Assembly (NCBI RefSeq): GCF_001625215.2
Contig: NC_030383.2
Coordinates: forward strand, 62,672,949 to 62,736,948
Source of the DNA: Daucus carota subsp. sativus
Taxonomy: Eukaryota; Streptophyta; Magnoliopsida; Apiales; Apiaceae
Direction of reading: 5' to 3'
DNA: 64,000 nt
The notes under the pieces were generated by a model. The model was not told the origin of the DNA. It worked only from the letters and a program-made list of their open reading frames with translations, and did no database searches. Positions 35,173 through 47,094 of this stretch are shown here, in pieces (position 1 is the first letter of the stretch; each line of letters opens with the position of its first letter). The translations under genes and the position numbers were made by a program.

Positions 35173-38100
35173 TTAGGTTTCAGGAGCATATGTACTGACT
35201 TCCACATGAGTTTTTCTTGATAGTTCTTGCGCCACAGAATGCATGGTAGGTCTCGACTCTGGTGTGGAATGTGTACATGCTAGCGCTGCACTGATAACAA
35301 CTTTCACAACCTCTTCTGTTCTCTCTGTCGGCGGTGGAAGTCGTTGATCAAGCACATCCTTCAGAGCTAAGTCAGAATTTCCGGACAAAGTTGAAAGGAA
35401 CTCCCCAGGGTGTCTTCCCATGAATATCTCCAATGTCACAACTCCAAAGCTATAAACATCTGATTTAGCCGTCACTAGCATACTCAAGGCAAGTTCTCCA
35501 CATAAAAAAAACAAACATACATGTTAGTAACAGATGTACAGAGAATTATTAAATGTACCACATTAAGAACACATGATAAAGGATAATGAAATTTAATTAA
35601 GAGTAAACTTCAGAGTTGTGGCCAAACTTTACACCGATTTCCAAAAAGTTGGCCAGAGTTCCAAATTCTCAGAAAGGTGGGCCAAATTTTGGCTCTGCTT
35701 TTTAAAAGTGTGGCTCCCGTAAAACAGGAGCCACACTTTTAAAAGTGGAGCCAAAGTTTGGCCACCTTTGTGAGATTTTGGAACTCATTTTTACCCCTCT
35801 GCCGGTTACTCCCGTTAGTGACATTTAACGGGAGCCACATTTTTAAAAAGCGGAGCCAAAGTTTGGCAACCTTTCTAAGAATTTGGAACTCTAGCCAATT
35901 TGAAAATCGGTGTAAATTTTGGCCACAACTTTGAAGTTTACTCGTAAAATAATTAAGTACCTGGCGCCATGTAGCCATATGACCCTGCAACATTAGTCCA
36001 GTTTGAGGATTCGGTACTTAAAAATCTTGCGGTGCCAAAATCCGAGAGCCTTGGCTCCAGATCTGGCTCGAGCAAGATATTATTCAGTGATATATCTCTA
36101 TGCACAATAGTAGGAGAGCAATCATGATGCAAGTAAGAAAGTGCATGAGCCAATCCTTTAACAATTCTTACCCTTGTGTCCCAACTTAATTCAGAAGGCC
36201 CTCCATCACTGTACAACAATGTCCCTAAGCTGCCTCTCTCGACAAATTTATATATTAAGTAAAGGGAATTGTCCTTGGAACAGAATCCATGAAGTTTGAT
36301 GATATTCCGGTGCCTGACTTCGGTCAAGGTTCGTATCTCGTTTTCAAAGCTCCATCGATTATTTGCCAAAACATCACTGGAGTCTGTTATATTGAGCCTT
36401 TTAACTGCTACAATCTCACCATTAAACAACTTGGCCTTGTATACAGTTCCGAATCCTCCTCTTCCAATGCAGTACCTTTCACTAAAATCTTCAGTGGCTG
36501 TAATAATATCTTCAAATGTAAATTTTCCTTCTCTTTCCCAAATCAGTGACATAATTTGTCCTGAAATGAATGTCTCTAAATCCCTTTTCTTGATTTTCAT
36601 ATGTCTCCTTAAACATCCAAAAGTAACAATCCAGAAAACTACGAGGCTGCCCACTGCAACAAAGATACCGATGAGAATTTTTTTACTGGACTTGGATGAC
36701 TTCAGAGGCGTAGACAGACAACGAGACAATCCTTTTGCATCACCACACAGAAGGGAGTTCCCAATGAAATATTTTGCAACTTTTCGTTGGAACGAGGGTA
36801 TAGGGCCAGACAAGTTATTGTAGGAAAAATCAATCGTTTCCAGACTAAACATATCAGCAGAGAGTGAAGAAAAAATACTACCCGAGAGTTGATTATGTGA
36901 GAGATTCAAATCCATCAAAACCTTCAATTTCCCCAAGTTAGAAGGAATGGTCCCTGAAAGTGAATTGCTACTCAGGTCCAAATTAATTTGCAACTGACGC
37001 AAATTTCCAAGTTCTGAGGGTATCTCTTTTGAAAAACTGTTCTGACTCAAGCTCAAGCTTAATAAGCTTTCACAATTCCCAAGCTCTTTTGGTATTCTTC
37101 CATTCATGTTGTTTGTAGACAAATCAAGATGGTTGAGCTTTGTTAATTTGCCTAAACTCCGAGGGATGTTTCCAGTCAAATAATTATTACTCAAGTTGAG
37201 TTTCAACAACAGGACTAAGTTTCCCAGTTCCTTTGGAATCTCACCTGTCAACTCATTCGAATCCAGCTCTAAAGCTTGTAATTTTTTTAAGTTTCCAAGC
37301 TCCGCTGGTACTAGGCCTGAAAGTCTGTTTTTAGAAATCTCTATGTTTGTAAGACTTTCACACTTACCCCACTGGGATGAGAGTTCACCCATAAAGTTAT
37401 TGCCACTTAGAGAGATAAAAACAAGATTCGGGTGAAAACCAAATGCTTCAGAAATATTTCCAGAGAACTGGTTGTCCTCGAGACGGACTCTACTCAATTT
37501 AGAGCAGTTTCTTAAGCAAATCGGCAAAGCCCCAGAAAAATTGTTTCCAATTACTGTAAATAATTCGAGGGCCAAGCCACTGCACAATCCCTCTGGCACC
37601 GCACCAGAGAAGCTGTTGTATGACAAGTCAACAACAGATAAAAAGGAAGTATTTTTTCCTAAGTTCGTCGGAATGCTGCCATGAAATCTGTTGGTGAACA
37701 AAGAAAGTGTCTGCAAGTTACTCAAATTAGTAATGGAATCTGGAACCTCTCCATACATTTGGTTATGGCTGAGATCAAGAATTTCAAGCAGTGGTAAGTT
37801 ACCAATCTCAAGTGGAATGGTTCCGCTAAGATTATTGTTAAACAGATGTAAGAGTGTCAATTTGGTCAGGTTCCCTATTGTTGATGGAATTGAATCTTCA
37901 AGATGGTTTCCTGACAAGTCTAATTCCAGAAGCTCATTCAACTTACCAATCTCTCTGGGAATTGGTCCTTTGAGTTTATTATTGAATAGATAAAGGTATG
38001 TGAGACTCGACAACGTACCAATTTCAGCAGGAATATTACCAGTGATGGCATTTTTTTCTAGGTACAGATTTGTTAACAAAGACCAGTTGCCGATGAAATG

Positions 38101-39090
38101 TGGTGAGAGCTCACCAGACAGCAAATTATCTGACAGGACTAGTACAGAAATTTGTGTAAGATTTGAAAAGGACCAAGGCAAAGGCCCAGTGAGCGAATTG
38201 GTAGCTAAAGCCAAGAAACTGAGCTTGGTGCAAAACCCAAGCTCAGGAGGAATAGTAGAGTTCAAATAATTTTCTCGGAGATCAAGTGACTGAAGATCTC
38301 TAAGTTGACCTATAGAAGAAGGAATCTTTCCTGTAAATGAGTTGTTATACAATTCAAGAACTTGAAGATTATATAGAAGACCCAGACTATAAGGAAGAGA
38401 CCCTGATAACTTATTTCTTCCGAAATAAAGTTCTTTTACCTTGGAAAGCTTGGAAACATTTTCTGGCAATGGCCCTTCAAAAAAATTATCATTAAGCAGG
38501 ACGGATTCAAGATTAGATAAACGAAACACTGAATCAGGAATGCGTCCTGTCAACAAATTAATCGACAGATCAAGGTAAGTTAAGTTGACATACTGATCCA
38601 ACAGGGACCAGCTTAGATTATCTAAGTAGTTTGAGCCCAAGCTAAAATGTTCTAGTTTATGAAGTTGGCCAATTTGGTAAGGAATGGTACCGTTAAGACT
38701 GTTATTGAAAAAGCTCAAGTACTGAAGCTGTGTTAAATTTCCGATTCCTACAGGAATACTACTTGAAAAAAGATTGTTGCTCAAGTCCAAGGAAGTGAGG
38801 TTTGGAAATGAAGAGAACCTGAAGTGAGCAAGTGTGCCGTAGTGTTCTTGATAGGAAATGTTGAGCTTCGAGATTGTTCCTGCACCACAAGTAATGCCAG
38901 TCCAGTTACAAAGGTCGTCGAGATTGTCTAGGGACCATGAATTGAGAGAATCAGATGGTAGTAAGCTGCTCTTCCATTTGACGAGAGCTTCTGCCTCAGT
39001 TCTTGGTGATGATGTTATTTTTTGTGGAAGTATAAAAATGAAGAGAACATGAAATAGTAGTAAAACATAAGGATTGCGCAGTGTTCCCAT
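35173..39090 (-). CDS. LRR receptor kinase, MIK2-like (RLK2), two exons
   Basis: Paralogue of RLK1 with the same architecture, 1150 residues. Exon 1 is 39090-35961 and exon 2 is 35495-35173. The phase-1 intron is at the identical site but 465 bp long because it contains a palindromic MITE. Signal peptide MGTLRNPYVLLLFHVLFIF. The start at 39090 was chosen because RLK1 also begins with MG; in-frame ATGs at 39108 and further upstream exist. LRR N-cap LCNWTGITC. About 24 LRRs. Transmembrane segment about 800-822 (ILIGIFVAVGSLVVFWIVTF). Kinase with GRGGFGTVYKA, AVKRL, VHRDISLNNILLE and SDFGTARFL, all catalytic residues kept. The C-terminal tail KTHVEVSTYAPET is longer than that of RLK1. Confidence 0.94.
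35601..35942. mobile_element. Palindromic MITE in the RLK2 intron
   Basis: Inverted ends GAGTAAACTTCAGAGTTGTGG / GAGTAAACTTCAAAGTTGTGG with about 100 bp of matching subterminal sequence (CCAAACTTTACACCGATTT). Inside is a perfect 18-bp stem (TTTTAAAAGTGTGGCTCC and its complement) around 35699-35741. The element makes up most of the intron between the two kinase exons. Confidence 0.75.
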
Positions 39091-39773
39091 TCCTATGTAT
39101 GTTTTCATATTTGTGAGTTTGTTTCTGTGTTCTTTGTGGGAAGCTAATAATATATCATGGAATTTATATATACTTAGTGTTAGGCAGGGTTGTTGATGAA
39201 CCGAACCAAACCGAGATTTGTTGACGAACCGAACCAAGCCAAGGTTTGACCGAACAATCTTAATAATTTATTGTGGCAAACCAAGCGAACCAAGCAATAG
39301 ATACAGAACATGTGTTCGAGTTTGAAATCAAGAAACTTAGAGGCGCTGGCAACATGCTAGCTCGACTCGAACTCATTTTCTTAACCAACACATTTTAATG
39401 TTCGAGCTTGAACTCCGTTCTAAACGAACTAAACAGAACTCTATTGAGCCGAATTCAAACTTGTTCGCGAAAATTTCAATTCATAAACAGACGTAACACT
39501 AGTGTACAGTGTACTTGATATTGTCCTATATCCTATATATTTAAATTAATATTAATTACCCGACCAAATCGCCAACGCCTTCTGTTTGAAATATCCTCAT
39601 ATTTGTGATATTTTGGATTCAAAGTATCAATCGACGGCCGGAGAACTTTTTTTTCCTCATCAAATGTATATATTTGTTTTGTGTTATACGTGCATAATGT
39701 TAAATGTGATAGGCAATATATTCGCTTTCATAACCCATCATTCCATAATCGTGAATTTAATTAAATGTGTAGT
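39091..39773. other. Upstream region of RLK2
   Basis: A TATATATA-type TATA box lies near 39160-39172. At 39190-39470 there is a decayed repeat rich in CGAACCGAACCAA and GCTCGAACTC units, as in many dispersed plant repeats. No gene. Confidence 0.4.
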
Positions 39774-40136
39774 CAGTGGCGGATCTAAAGTTTACGTCAT
39801 GGGGACATGGGTCCCCAGTCAATTCTCAGCCCATACTCGTATATATATCATTAGATTTAGTTAGTGTTAGTTGGCCATTACCTCTATTAATATTAATACT
39901 GAGAATATATTATGTAAGTATTTTTATTAAATCCCAGCCAATTAAGAACAATCAAAATTATAGTTGGATTAATTCATAATAACCTATCAAAGCCCATCAA
40001 TAATGTGGTTGGATTAATTTATAATAAGGTGAAACAACATATGTATAAGCCATTTTTCATCGTATCATAATTGTCTTTAAAAAAATTTTGTTAATTATTA
40101 TGTCCCCTATAAAATTCATTCATGGGTTCGCCACTG
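39774..40136. mobile_element. hAT-type MITE (363 bp)
   Basis: Short inverted ends CAGTGGCGGATC and GGTTCGCCACTG. Flanked by an 8-bp duplication with one mismatch (TGTGTAGT 39766-39773, TGTATAGT 40137-40144). The right end plus flank is repeated once more directly downstream (about 40150-40232). Non-coding. Confidence 0.75.
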
Positions 40137-40232
40137 TGTATAGTGCATATTGTAAAAAAAAATTGTTAATTATTATGCCCGTATAAAATTCTTTCATGGG
40201 TTTGCCACTGTGTATAGTGCATATTGTTGAAA

Positions 40233-41529
40233 TGTGGCATGCATGTATACCACAATAATTCATAATTCATTAGATCTCAAGTCAAGAGTTGGGACCAAAG
40301 GACCCGTACATACCAGGCTGACTTCATAGTCAGTCGTGCTCATCATTGTATAGGAGCAATTTCTTAAGCCCACTCCTTTCAAAATCAAAAGGAAATTCTA
40401 CCCAATAGCTTCTTATGAATGATGTGAAGCCATGACTTTTAACTTTTAAGGATCACTAGAGTTTGTTAAACCAGCGGACTTGGACCGAGTTGTATTAATT
40501 CCAGTCACTCTCCGTTTGCGTTAAATGTAATCTTGAAACTTTGATAACATTAGTAGTCCATTTTGATTTTGATACCAAATCAAACAAGTTCAAAATCTTT
40601 AAACAGACCAATTATAGTTTGAATGAGGTTTGAAGTATTCTTTTTTTGATTCAGGTTTGCAGTTCCTCAGTTCATTTCAAGATTTAGACTTTACAAACAT
40701 TAATTTTTTTGATTTTCAAATTTTCTGAATTTGACAGATCATTGTAGCTATTATCTCTGTCAACATTTTATTAATTAATTGCAGACCATTCCTAGAACGA
40801 ATTATGTTCACCATGTGTTATCGGGAAGAGGCACCATGAGGTCAAATTCTGATCGCTTCTTGTTACCGGAAAGAAGAAACACCATTCTAATTAATACAAT
40901 CGAAATTAATTTCGACCGTATGTGGTCGAACATATATATTTTCCGATTGGGTTTCTAATTTCCACTAGCTTATATTCAACCACCTCTTTTGGGTCGAAAA
41001 TAACCGTTAACGGCAGAAAATAGCTATTTTCGATTAGAATCTGAGTCGAAAAATAACCGCTTTTATTATAGTGCGGGAAGAGACACCATTCTAGAGGTTG
41101 AATTTCAGCCACTTTTTGTTACTCGAAATGAGGTATAGTCGTAGGAATATTATCTCTATATTAGTGCAGCAAGATTTCTACTTTAACATTTAAAAGAATT
41201 TCACCAAGTTTAAGTTGTGTTTTTTTTTTTATGTCACTAGATGTGTAAAACCTGATCCACTGCATAACTATGGTTTTTGAATCATTCTTTCCTTGAGTTT
41301 GATTTAAACAGACCAATAGTCCAATTTAACATTTATGCATTCTGCCGAACAGTTGATGTATAATTCAAAGTCATATTCATAATAGTTTGACATTGATAAA
41401 GCCCTAATGGAAATGGACAAAGGAAATTGCAAATCTAAATCGTGGAAAGAACTGGTTACACCTCTTTCACCCTATTGGTCTGTTTAGATATTTGAACACA
41501 ATAAACACGCAAGAGACAAGTATTAAATG
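40233..41529. other. AT-rich intergenic DNA
   Basis: At 40900-41075 a GTCGAAAATAACCG-type repeat ends in TATTATAGTG, possibly a decayed CACTA end. Nothing coding recognised. Confidence 0.3.
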
Positions 41530-42482
41530 AACGGTTCTTCTATGGTGCCTGTGAGCACACAATAAATACTAACTAGTTGATAACCCGTGCCAAGCACGGG
41601 TTTAAATAAAATTTTAAAATTTTTATTTATTAAAAGAATAATGTCTTTTTTTAATTACATCATCATATTTTTATTATACCTATTTAAACTATTGTTTCTA
41701 AATGATATTTAAATTATTGTTATTTAATATAAGACTTTCTATATATTAAAATTTGATCATACTTTAAATTTATTTCATAATAATATGAGTCACTGTTCTA
41801 TTGAGTCCACAAAATAAGAGTATTGGCGTCCAAAATTATTTAAACATATTCTACTCGTTTCAATTTTAATTTTTTTAGTCTACAATATTTGTAAACATCT
41901 TACAATTTGCAGGTTATGTTCCACAATATAATCGTTGCAATCAAAAGATAAAACAATTATATTATAAATCACTAAACACTATATATGTTTTAAAATATAA
42001 CTCATAAGTAGAATAATGATATTAATGATTTTTAATGTTGAAAGATGTTAATGATTATTGATAATTATATATTTAAAACTACTTAAAGATGGTAAATTAT
42101 ATATATAATTTGAATAATTAAAGATATTATTTATGATTAAACTAAAAGATTATGACCGGTACATACTGCGGATTAAATGCGGACTCTATGGAACTTAACT
42201 CTAACAGTATGTTTTATTTTAGTAAAATTACTATGTTGTTTGATGATTTTTAAATTGTGAAAATAATATTCAAAATCAACACATATAAGTTCGTTTATAG
42301 CATCTTTAATCTCGAACAAAAATTCAAATTTTTAAGTCGCAATTATTTTATTCATTTAATAGGCAAACATTATATATAATTCTAGTTGGAGTTTTTGCAA
42401 ATCTAACTGTTGTTGTAGTTGTTTAATAAATTGATATTGTAGTTTGCCAAAATTAATTAACTTTCCAAAAGTAATTTGATAT

Positions 42483-43085
42483 CAAATATTTTGACATATG
42501 TCTAGAGTTTCGGTTCTTTTATTTTATGTTGCAATATGGATAATGACTTCATTTTCTTTGAGTTTCTATTTATCAAGTCAGTGTTAACACCACATTATTC
42601 GTCTTTATCGCAATTTTCTGAAAAACACTGAATGATAATAATAATTATTATTAAAAAATATATGACCAAGTTTTTTGGTACTTTGGTATCAATATTGAAT
42701 CTTATTTATTTTAATTCTGATATATGATAGAAATTTAATAGATCTGTTTCGTAAATTAAATTGTATGAGTTTTAAAAGTTAAAACGAATATTTGACGTAT
42801 GTCTACAGTTTCGGTTCTTTTATTATATGTTGCAATATGAACAATGACTTCATTTTTTTGGAGTTTACATTTGTCAAGTCAGTGTTACCACCGCCTTATT
42901 GGTGTTTATCGCAATCTTCTTAAAAACACTGAATGATAATAATATTTATTATTAAAAAATATATGATCAAATTTTTTGGTACTTTGGTATCAATATTGAA
43001 TCTTGTTTATTTTAATTCTGAAACATGATAGAAGGTTTATAAATTTATTTCGTAAATTAAATTGTATGAGTTTTAAAATTTAAAA
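42483..43085. repeat. Tandem duplication within the Helitron, period about 300 bp
   Basis: Two copies (from about 42485 and about 42788) share CGGTTCTTTTAT, AATGACTTCATTTT, AAAAACACTGAATGATAATAA and TTTTTTGGTACTTTGGTATC. Confidence 0.85.
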
Positions 43086-43689
43086 CGAATAATTTCGTTG
43101 ACATTATTATTCTATTAATAGGATATTATATTAACATCAATATAAACTCCTTATTTATTTGAACTCTGAAACATGATAAAGATTTATAGAGTTGTTCTGT
43201 ATATTAAATTATTTGAGTTTTAAAAAATTAAAACAAATAATTTTGTTGGTAATATATTTTTATTAGTGAGAGAATTATTATAACATAAAATCCTGTCAAA
43301 TATAGAATTTTTTTGATAATAGTAATAATTTTTAAATAAAAAATAATATGATGATAGTCAAATTTTGATATGAATTTTATAGAACTGTTTCATAAGTTAA
43401 ATTGTTAGCGATTTAACTATGTGGATAGGATAAATGTTATATTACAAAATCCTAAACACCATATAAGTCTTTTTATAGTAGTATAATAATCTTAACCAAT
43501 ATTCAAATTTTTAATAATAAAATCCGAATCAATATAGAAGTCTTTTCATAATTATATAATAATAATTATAAAACTCTAAAAATGTATAATAATAAGTATA
43601 AAATCCTAACAATATGAAAATCTTTTCATAATTCTATAATGATTATTGTTATTAAATAAAAAATTTATATAACATTGTCCTAATCAATA

Positions 43690-44258
43690 TTGAAGTTTTT
43701 AATAATAAAATTCTAATCAATACAGAAGTCTTTCACTGTCCTAATGAATATTGAAGTCTTTAATAATAAAATTATATTCAATATAGAATTCTTAAAATCT
43801 TAATGAATATGAAAGTGACCAAATTTTGGTACTTTGGGTACCGATGTTCCACTGAAAAGTGGTTTCGCTTATTAATAAAAAGTTTTAATAATAAAATTCT
43901 AATCAATACAAAAGTCTTTCACTGTCCTAATGAATATTGAGGTCTTTAATAATAAAATTATATTCAATATAGAATTCTTAAAATCCTAATGAATATGAAA
44001 GTGACCAAATTTTGGTACTTTGGGTACCGATGTTCCACTGAAAAGTGGTTTCGCTTATTAATAAAAGGTTTTAATAATAAAATTCTAATCAATACAGAAG
44101 TCTTTCACTGTCCTAATGAATATTGAGGTCTTTAATAATAAAATTATATTCAATATAGAATTCTTAAAATCCTAATGAATATGAAAGTGACCAAATTTTG
44201 GTACTTTGGGTACCGATGTTCCACTGAAAAGTGGTTTCGCTTATTAATAAAGGGTATT
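43690..44258. repeat. Three-copy tandem array, period about 178 bp, at the Helitron 5' end
   Basis: Three nearly identical units, each ending in GGGTACCGATGTTCCACTG AAAAGTGG TTTCGCTTATTAATAAA (hairpin CCACT-GAAA-AGTGG). On the minus strand every unit begins like a Helitron 5' end, so the array looks like repeated copies of the element's own start. Confidence 0.9.
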
Positions 44259-44460
44259 GATTCTCATGAATTTCGGGCATTTTTATTGGTCGTCTAATCA
44301 TGAATATGGATAGCCCTCTACATTCACACCAACACCGCCAATAAAAATATATCAAACTGATCAAATTTAGTGTTTGTTGTGTGTCCTTGGAGACACATTA
44401 GAAAAACTATTAAAAAAAAGGTCAAGCAAATTAATATTGATCATTTAACTGGGGTCGAAC

Positions 44461-44749
44461 TAGAGATGCACAAAAAATCTGTTCAGGCTGGATCCAAACC
44501 GGGCCAAAAAAATCCTGATTTTTTAAAAACAGATCGGGTCCGGGGTTTTTTGAAAATACTAGGCCTGTTATACTTATAAAAGTTCCGTATTTTTTTAAAA
44601 ATCTGGATAAAATCCGGATTTTTTAAAAATATTAAGCCTATTTTAGACTCTCGGACCGGGCTGGACCAGATCAGATTTTTTTTTCAGATAGAGTTTTTAA
44701 GATTTTTTCCAGATGGGATTTCAGATTTCAGAGTTTCTGCACATCTCTA
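44461..44749. mobile_element. hAT-type MITE (289 bp)
   Basis: Inverted ends TAGAGATGCACA / TGCACATCTCTA. 8-bp target duplication with one mismatch (GGTCGAAC 44453-44460, GGTCAAAC 44750-44757). The interior is rich in AAAAAATCCGGAT-type palindromes. Confidence 0.8.
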
Positions 44750-44855
44750 GGTCAAACTCCCAAGTCTTAGATACTCGTTCAAACTGACAGCTTGTGCTGT
44801 ATGTAAGTTATTATAGTACTATATAATAAAACCCTGGCGTTTAAGAAACCTGTAC

Positions 44856-45262
44856 ATGGCCTCCTCCTCTCGGGCAAGTATTGTTTATTTGACTCTCATC
44901 ATCATGATCTTCATCTCGCTGTTGGTTTTAACTCATGCAGGTTCGTATACCTTTATCTTGCACTCGACATTGAGTCTTGAAATCTAATGAGCTTTTATTT
45001 GACATGTATACTCCCTCTGTCCCACTCATTTTTGTACTTTTTTTTACTGCTCGACATATATTTTAATGCTCCTATAAAATTTGGCATCAGACCATTATTA
45101 TAGCTGTTTTTAGTTAAGTTATTTGTGTTTTATTTTCCAGATGAACGCAGAATGTTATTAACACGTGGCAAGCCAAGATCTTTAGCAGGGCCTAAATTGA
45201 AACCCCGGCTGCCTGGTCATGCGCCGATGATCTCTAATTATAATCCTGGGGCTCATGGCTAA
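44856..45262 (+). CDS. Secreted peptide precursor c (two exons, 68 residues)
   Basis: Third paralogue of the family, on the plus strand. Exon 1 is 44856-44940 and exon 2 is 45141-45262, with a 200-bp phase-1 intron that contains a partial Stowaway end (about 45010). The signal peptide MASSSRASIVYLTLII...LTHA is followed by the same split Asp codon. The mature region has GKPRSLAGPKLKPRLPGHAP and ends YNPGAHG. The motif (F/L)KPR and a Pro/Gly-rich end are shared with peptides a and b; the terminal residues differ, which would suit different receptor specificities. No cysteines in the mature part. The frame spans both exons without a stop. Confidence 0.8.
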
Positions 45263-45536
45263 ATTAGAGTCTCTCTTGGCTGGTATTGATGGCTTGAATA
45301 TATAATTTTTGTTGTTTCTGCATCTCTCTTCAACTTTGCTGTATTACTAATGGCCCCAGAAACTTGTAAACGCAGACTTTTTGACAATTTATGAAAAGAA
45401 AATCTTCGAATTTTTGTGTATTTGAAATTATTTAATAAATGATTGATATATTAACTAATTAGTGGAGGACTTATATTATCTCTTTTCTCGAATTCCGAAT
45501 TCATTCTTAAAAGAAATAAATATCTACACATTTTAC

Positions 45537-46888
45537 TAGGGCCGTGCCTAGATTTTAGGTGCCCTGTGCAAAATTAAAAATATATGCCCCAACAACAAAA
45601 AAATAATAGTAATTATGTAAAATTATAATAAATAATCATTTTTTTATTTTGATATAATTATAAAAAAAATAAAAAACTGGAAAAACAAGTACAAAAATAG
45701 TAAGATATAATAATCATAAATAATATAATCATACAAAAACTAATTTAAATGTAAAATTTATTAAATTTTGATATAAAACTTTAACTAACTGATTAATTAA
45801 TTCTAATTTAACTTTTTCATTGAATATATAAACATTCAATAGAAATCTAATTTAAAATAAATTAGATATCCAAAATGGAATTATTAAAAATAATATAATG
45901 TACACGAAAACTAGTGTTGACCGTTGTATTTAATTATTAAAATTAGTAGTCCAAATTACTAATCAAATAGATTAATATTCTTATTACATATTTTTCTTAT
46001 TAATTTTATTTAAAAAAATTATAAATTACTTTTTCATTTCATTTTTTTTGAAAGATAAATTACTTTTTCATTAAAACTAATATAATACTTTTTAATTTTG
46101 CTAAGATAATATTTTTATAAAACAATAAATCTATACTATACTATAATAAGCCAACATGGGTATAATTTGTAGTCTAAGGTTTTAGTTATATTTTTTGGTT
46201 TGGTACTCTCCTTTTGGTACTACAAGTCTACAAATGTGGAGTCTATTCCATTATCATATAATATTTCATTAAAAAAATTATAATGATGTTATAAATAAAA
46301 TTATAAATATACAATTTTGAATATCTTCTTTTAACAAGAACCTTCATATAACTCTTTTTAACTTTAACGTGTTATATCTCAATATAAACACGAACCATTA
46401 TATAACTCTTTCCAACTCTCATCTTAAAAGTTATTGTTGTCAAAAAACCAAAATTACAAAATTATGTTGAAATTCGATTGATTTACTAAATCTTTCAAAG
46501 GTATTACACGATCAGCTATATTCAAAAAAGATTTGAATTTTCTGTTTTTTTTTTAATTTTTAAATCTACGTTACTAAATTCGGATAAAATGTACTAAAAT
46601 GTACTAAAATCCTGTGTGCACGTATTAGGGTTTGTCCATTTTCAAGTAATCGGGTGAAAATATAGTCAGTTGAATTATATAATTTAATTAAAATTCAATC
46701 CGTTAATACTAAAATACTAATAAAATGATGTTATAATTTAAATTATAAATAATAAATTACGAACTATATACCCGCCCGTGCTTTGCACGGGTTAAAGGCT
46801 AGTACATATAAATCTACAATACATGTGCCCCTCAAAATTATGGGTCCTGTTCCGTCGAACAAATCGCACACCCTCAGGCACGGCCCTG
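45537..46888. mobile_element. hAT-type element containing a Helitron
   Basis: Inverted ends TAGGGCCGTGCCT and AGGCACGGCCCTG. 8-bp target duplication with one mismatch (CATTTTAC 45529-45536, CCTTTTAC 46889-46896). Non-coding. A 673-bp Helitron (46130-46802) is inserted near its right end. Confidence 0.82.
46130..46802 (+). mobile_element. Complete non-autonomous Helitron (673 bp)
   Basis: Starts TCTATACTATACTATAATAA after an A. Ends with the hairpin CCCGTGCTTTGCACGGG, then TTAAAGGCTAG before a T: the classic TC...CTAG structure inserted between A and T. No coding capacity. The 5' end matches the element at 5904-6217. Confidence 0.9.
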
Positions 46889-46896
46889 CCTTTTAC

Positions 46897-47094
46897 CGAC
46901 GTGGCGTCCATGTCAGCTGAAGAACGTTGGTGAGCGGGACCCACACCTATTATAACCGACCGATTTGGTGCAGTCGGTAATGGCGGTCGTAAATGACCTT
47001 TGGTCGGTAAGTCGGTCGGAAATGTCCGCTTTTTTTTCCGACCAATTTGATTGGAGGGAAATTTTGATCGGAAATGCCCGTTTTTCTAGTAGTG
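46897..47094. mobile_element. CACTA terminus remnant
   Basis: Repeated GACCGACCG/GTCGGTCGG cores followed by CCCGTTTTTCTAGTAGTG, the reverse complement of a CACTACTAGAAAAA end at 47094. The rest of the element is not recognisable to its left, where the hAT element lies. Confidence 0.7.

Larger units (their letters stand above)
41573..44260 (-). mobile_element. Non-autonomous Helitron (2.7 kb)
   Basis: The minus-strand 3' end has the hairpin ACCCGTGCTTGGCACGGGT followed by TATCAACTAG, with T flanking. The proposed 5' end is TCAATACCCTTTATTAATAAG at 44260, preceded by A. It contains no coding frame. The right third is a tandem array. The 5' end is less certain than the 3' end. Confidence 0.65.
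41530..44405. mobile_element. MITE, GGGTTTGTCTA family, copy C, split by a Helitron
   Basis: The left fragment (41530-41572: GGTTCTTCTATGGTGCCTG, GAGCACACAATAAATACTAA) and the right fragment (about 44261-44405, ending GGAGACACATTAGAAAAAC) are inverted matches of each other and of copies A and B. The Helitron 41573-44260 lies between them. Confidence 0.6.

Noticed and set aside
40900-41075. Further CACTA end (TATTATAGTG)
   Set aside because: The end differs from CACTA consensus, no partner end or target duplication is visible; left as a possible remnant only.
21050-45262. Assignment of the peptide family to SCOOP
   Set aside because: No convincing SxS motif in the conserved C-terminal part; only the receptor type nearby suggests the link.
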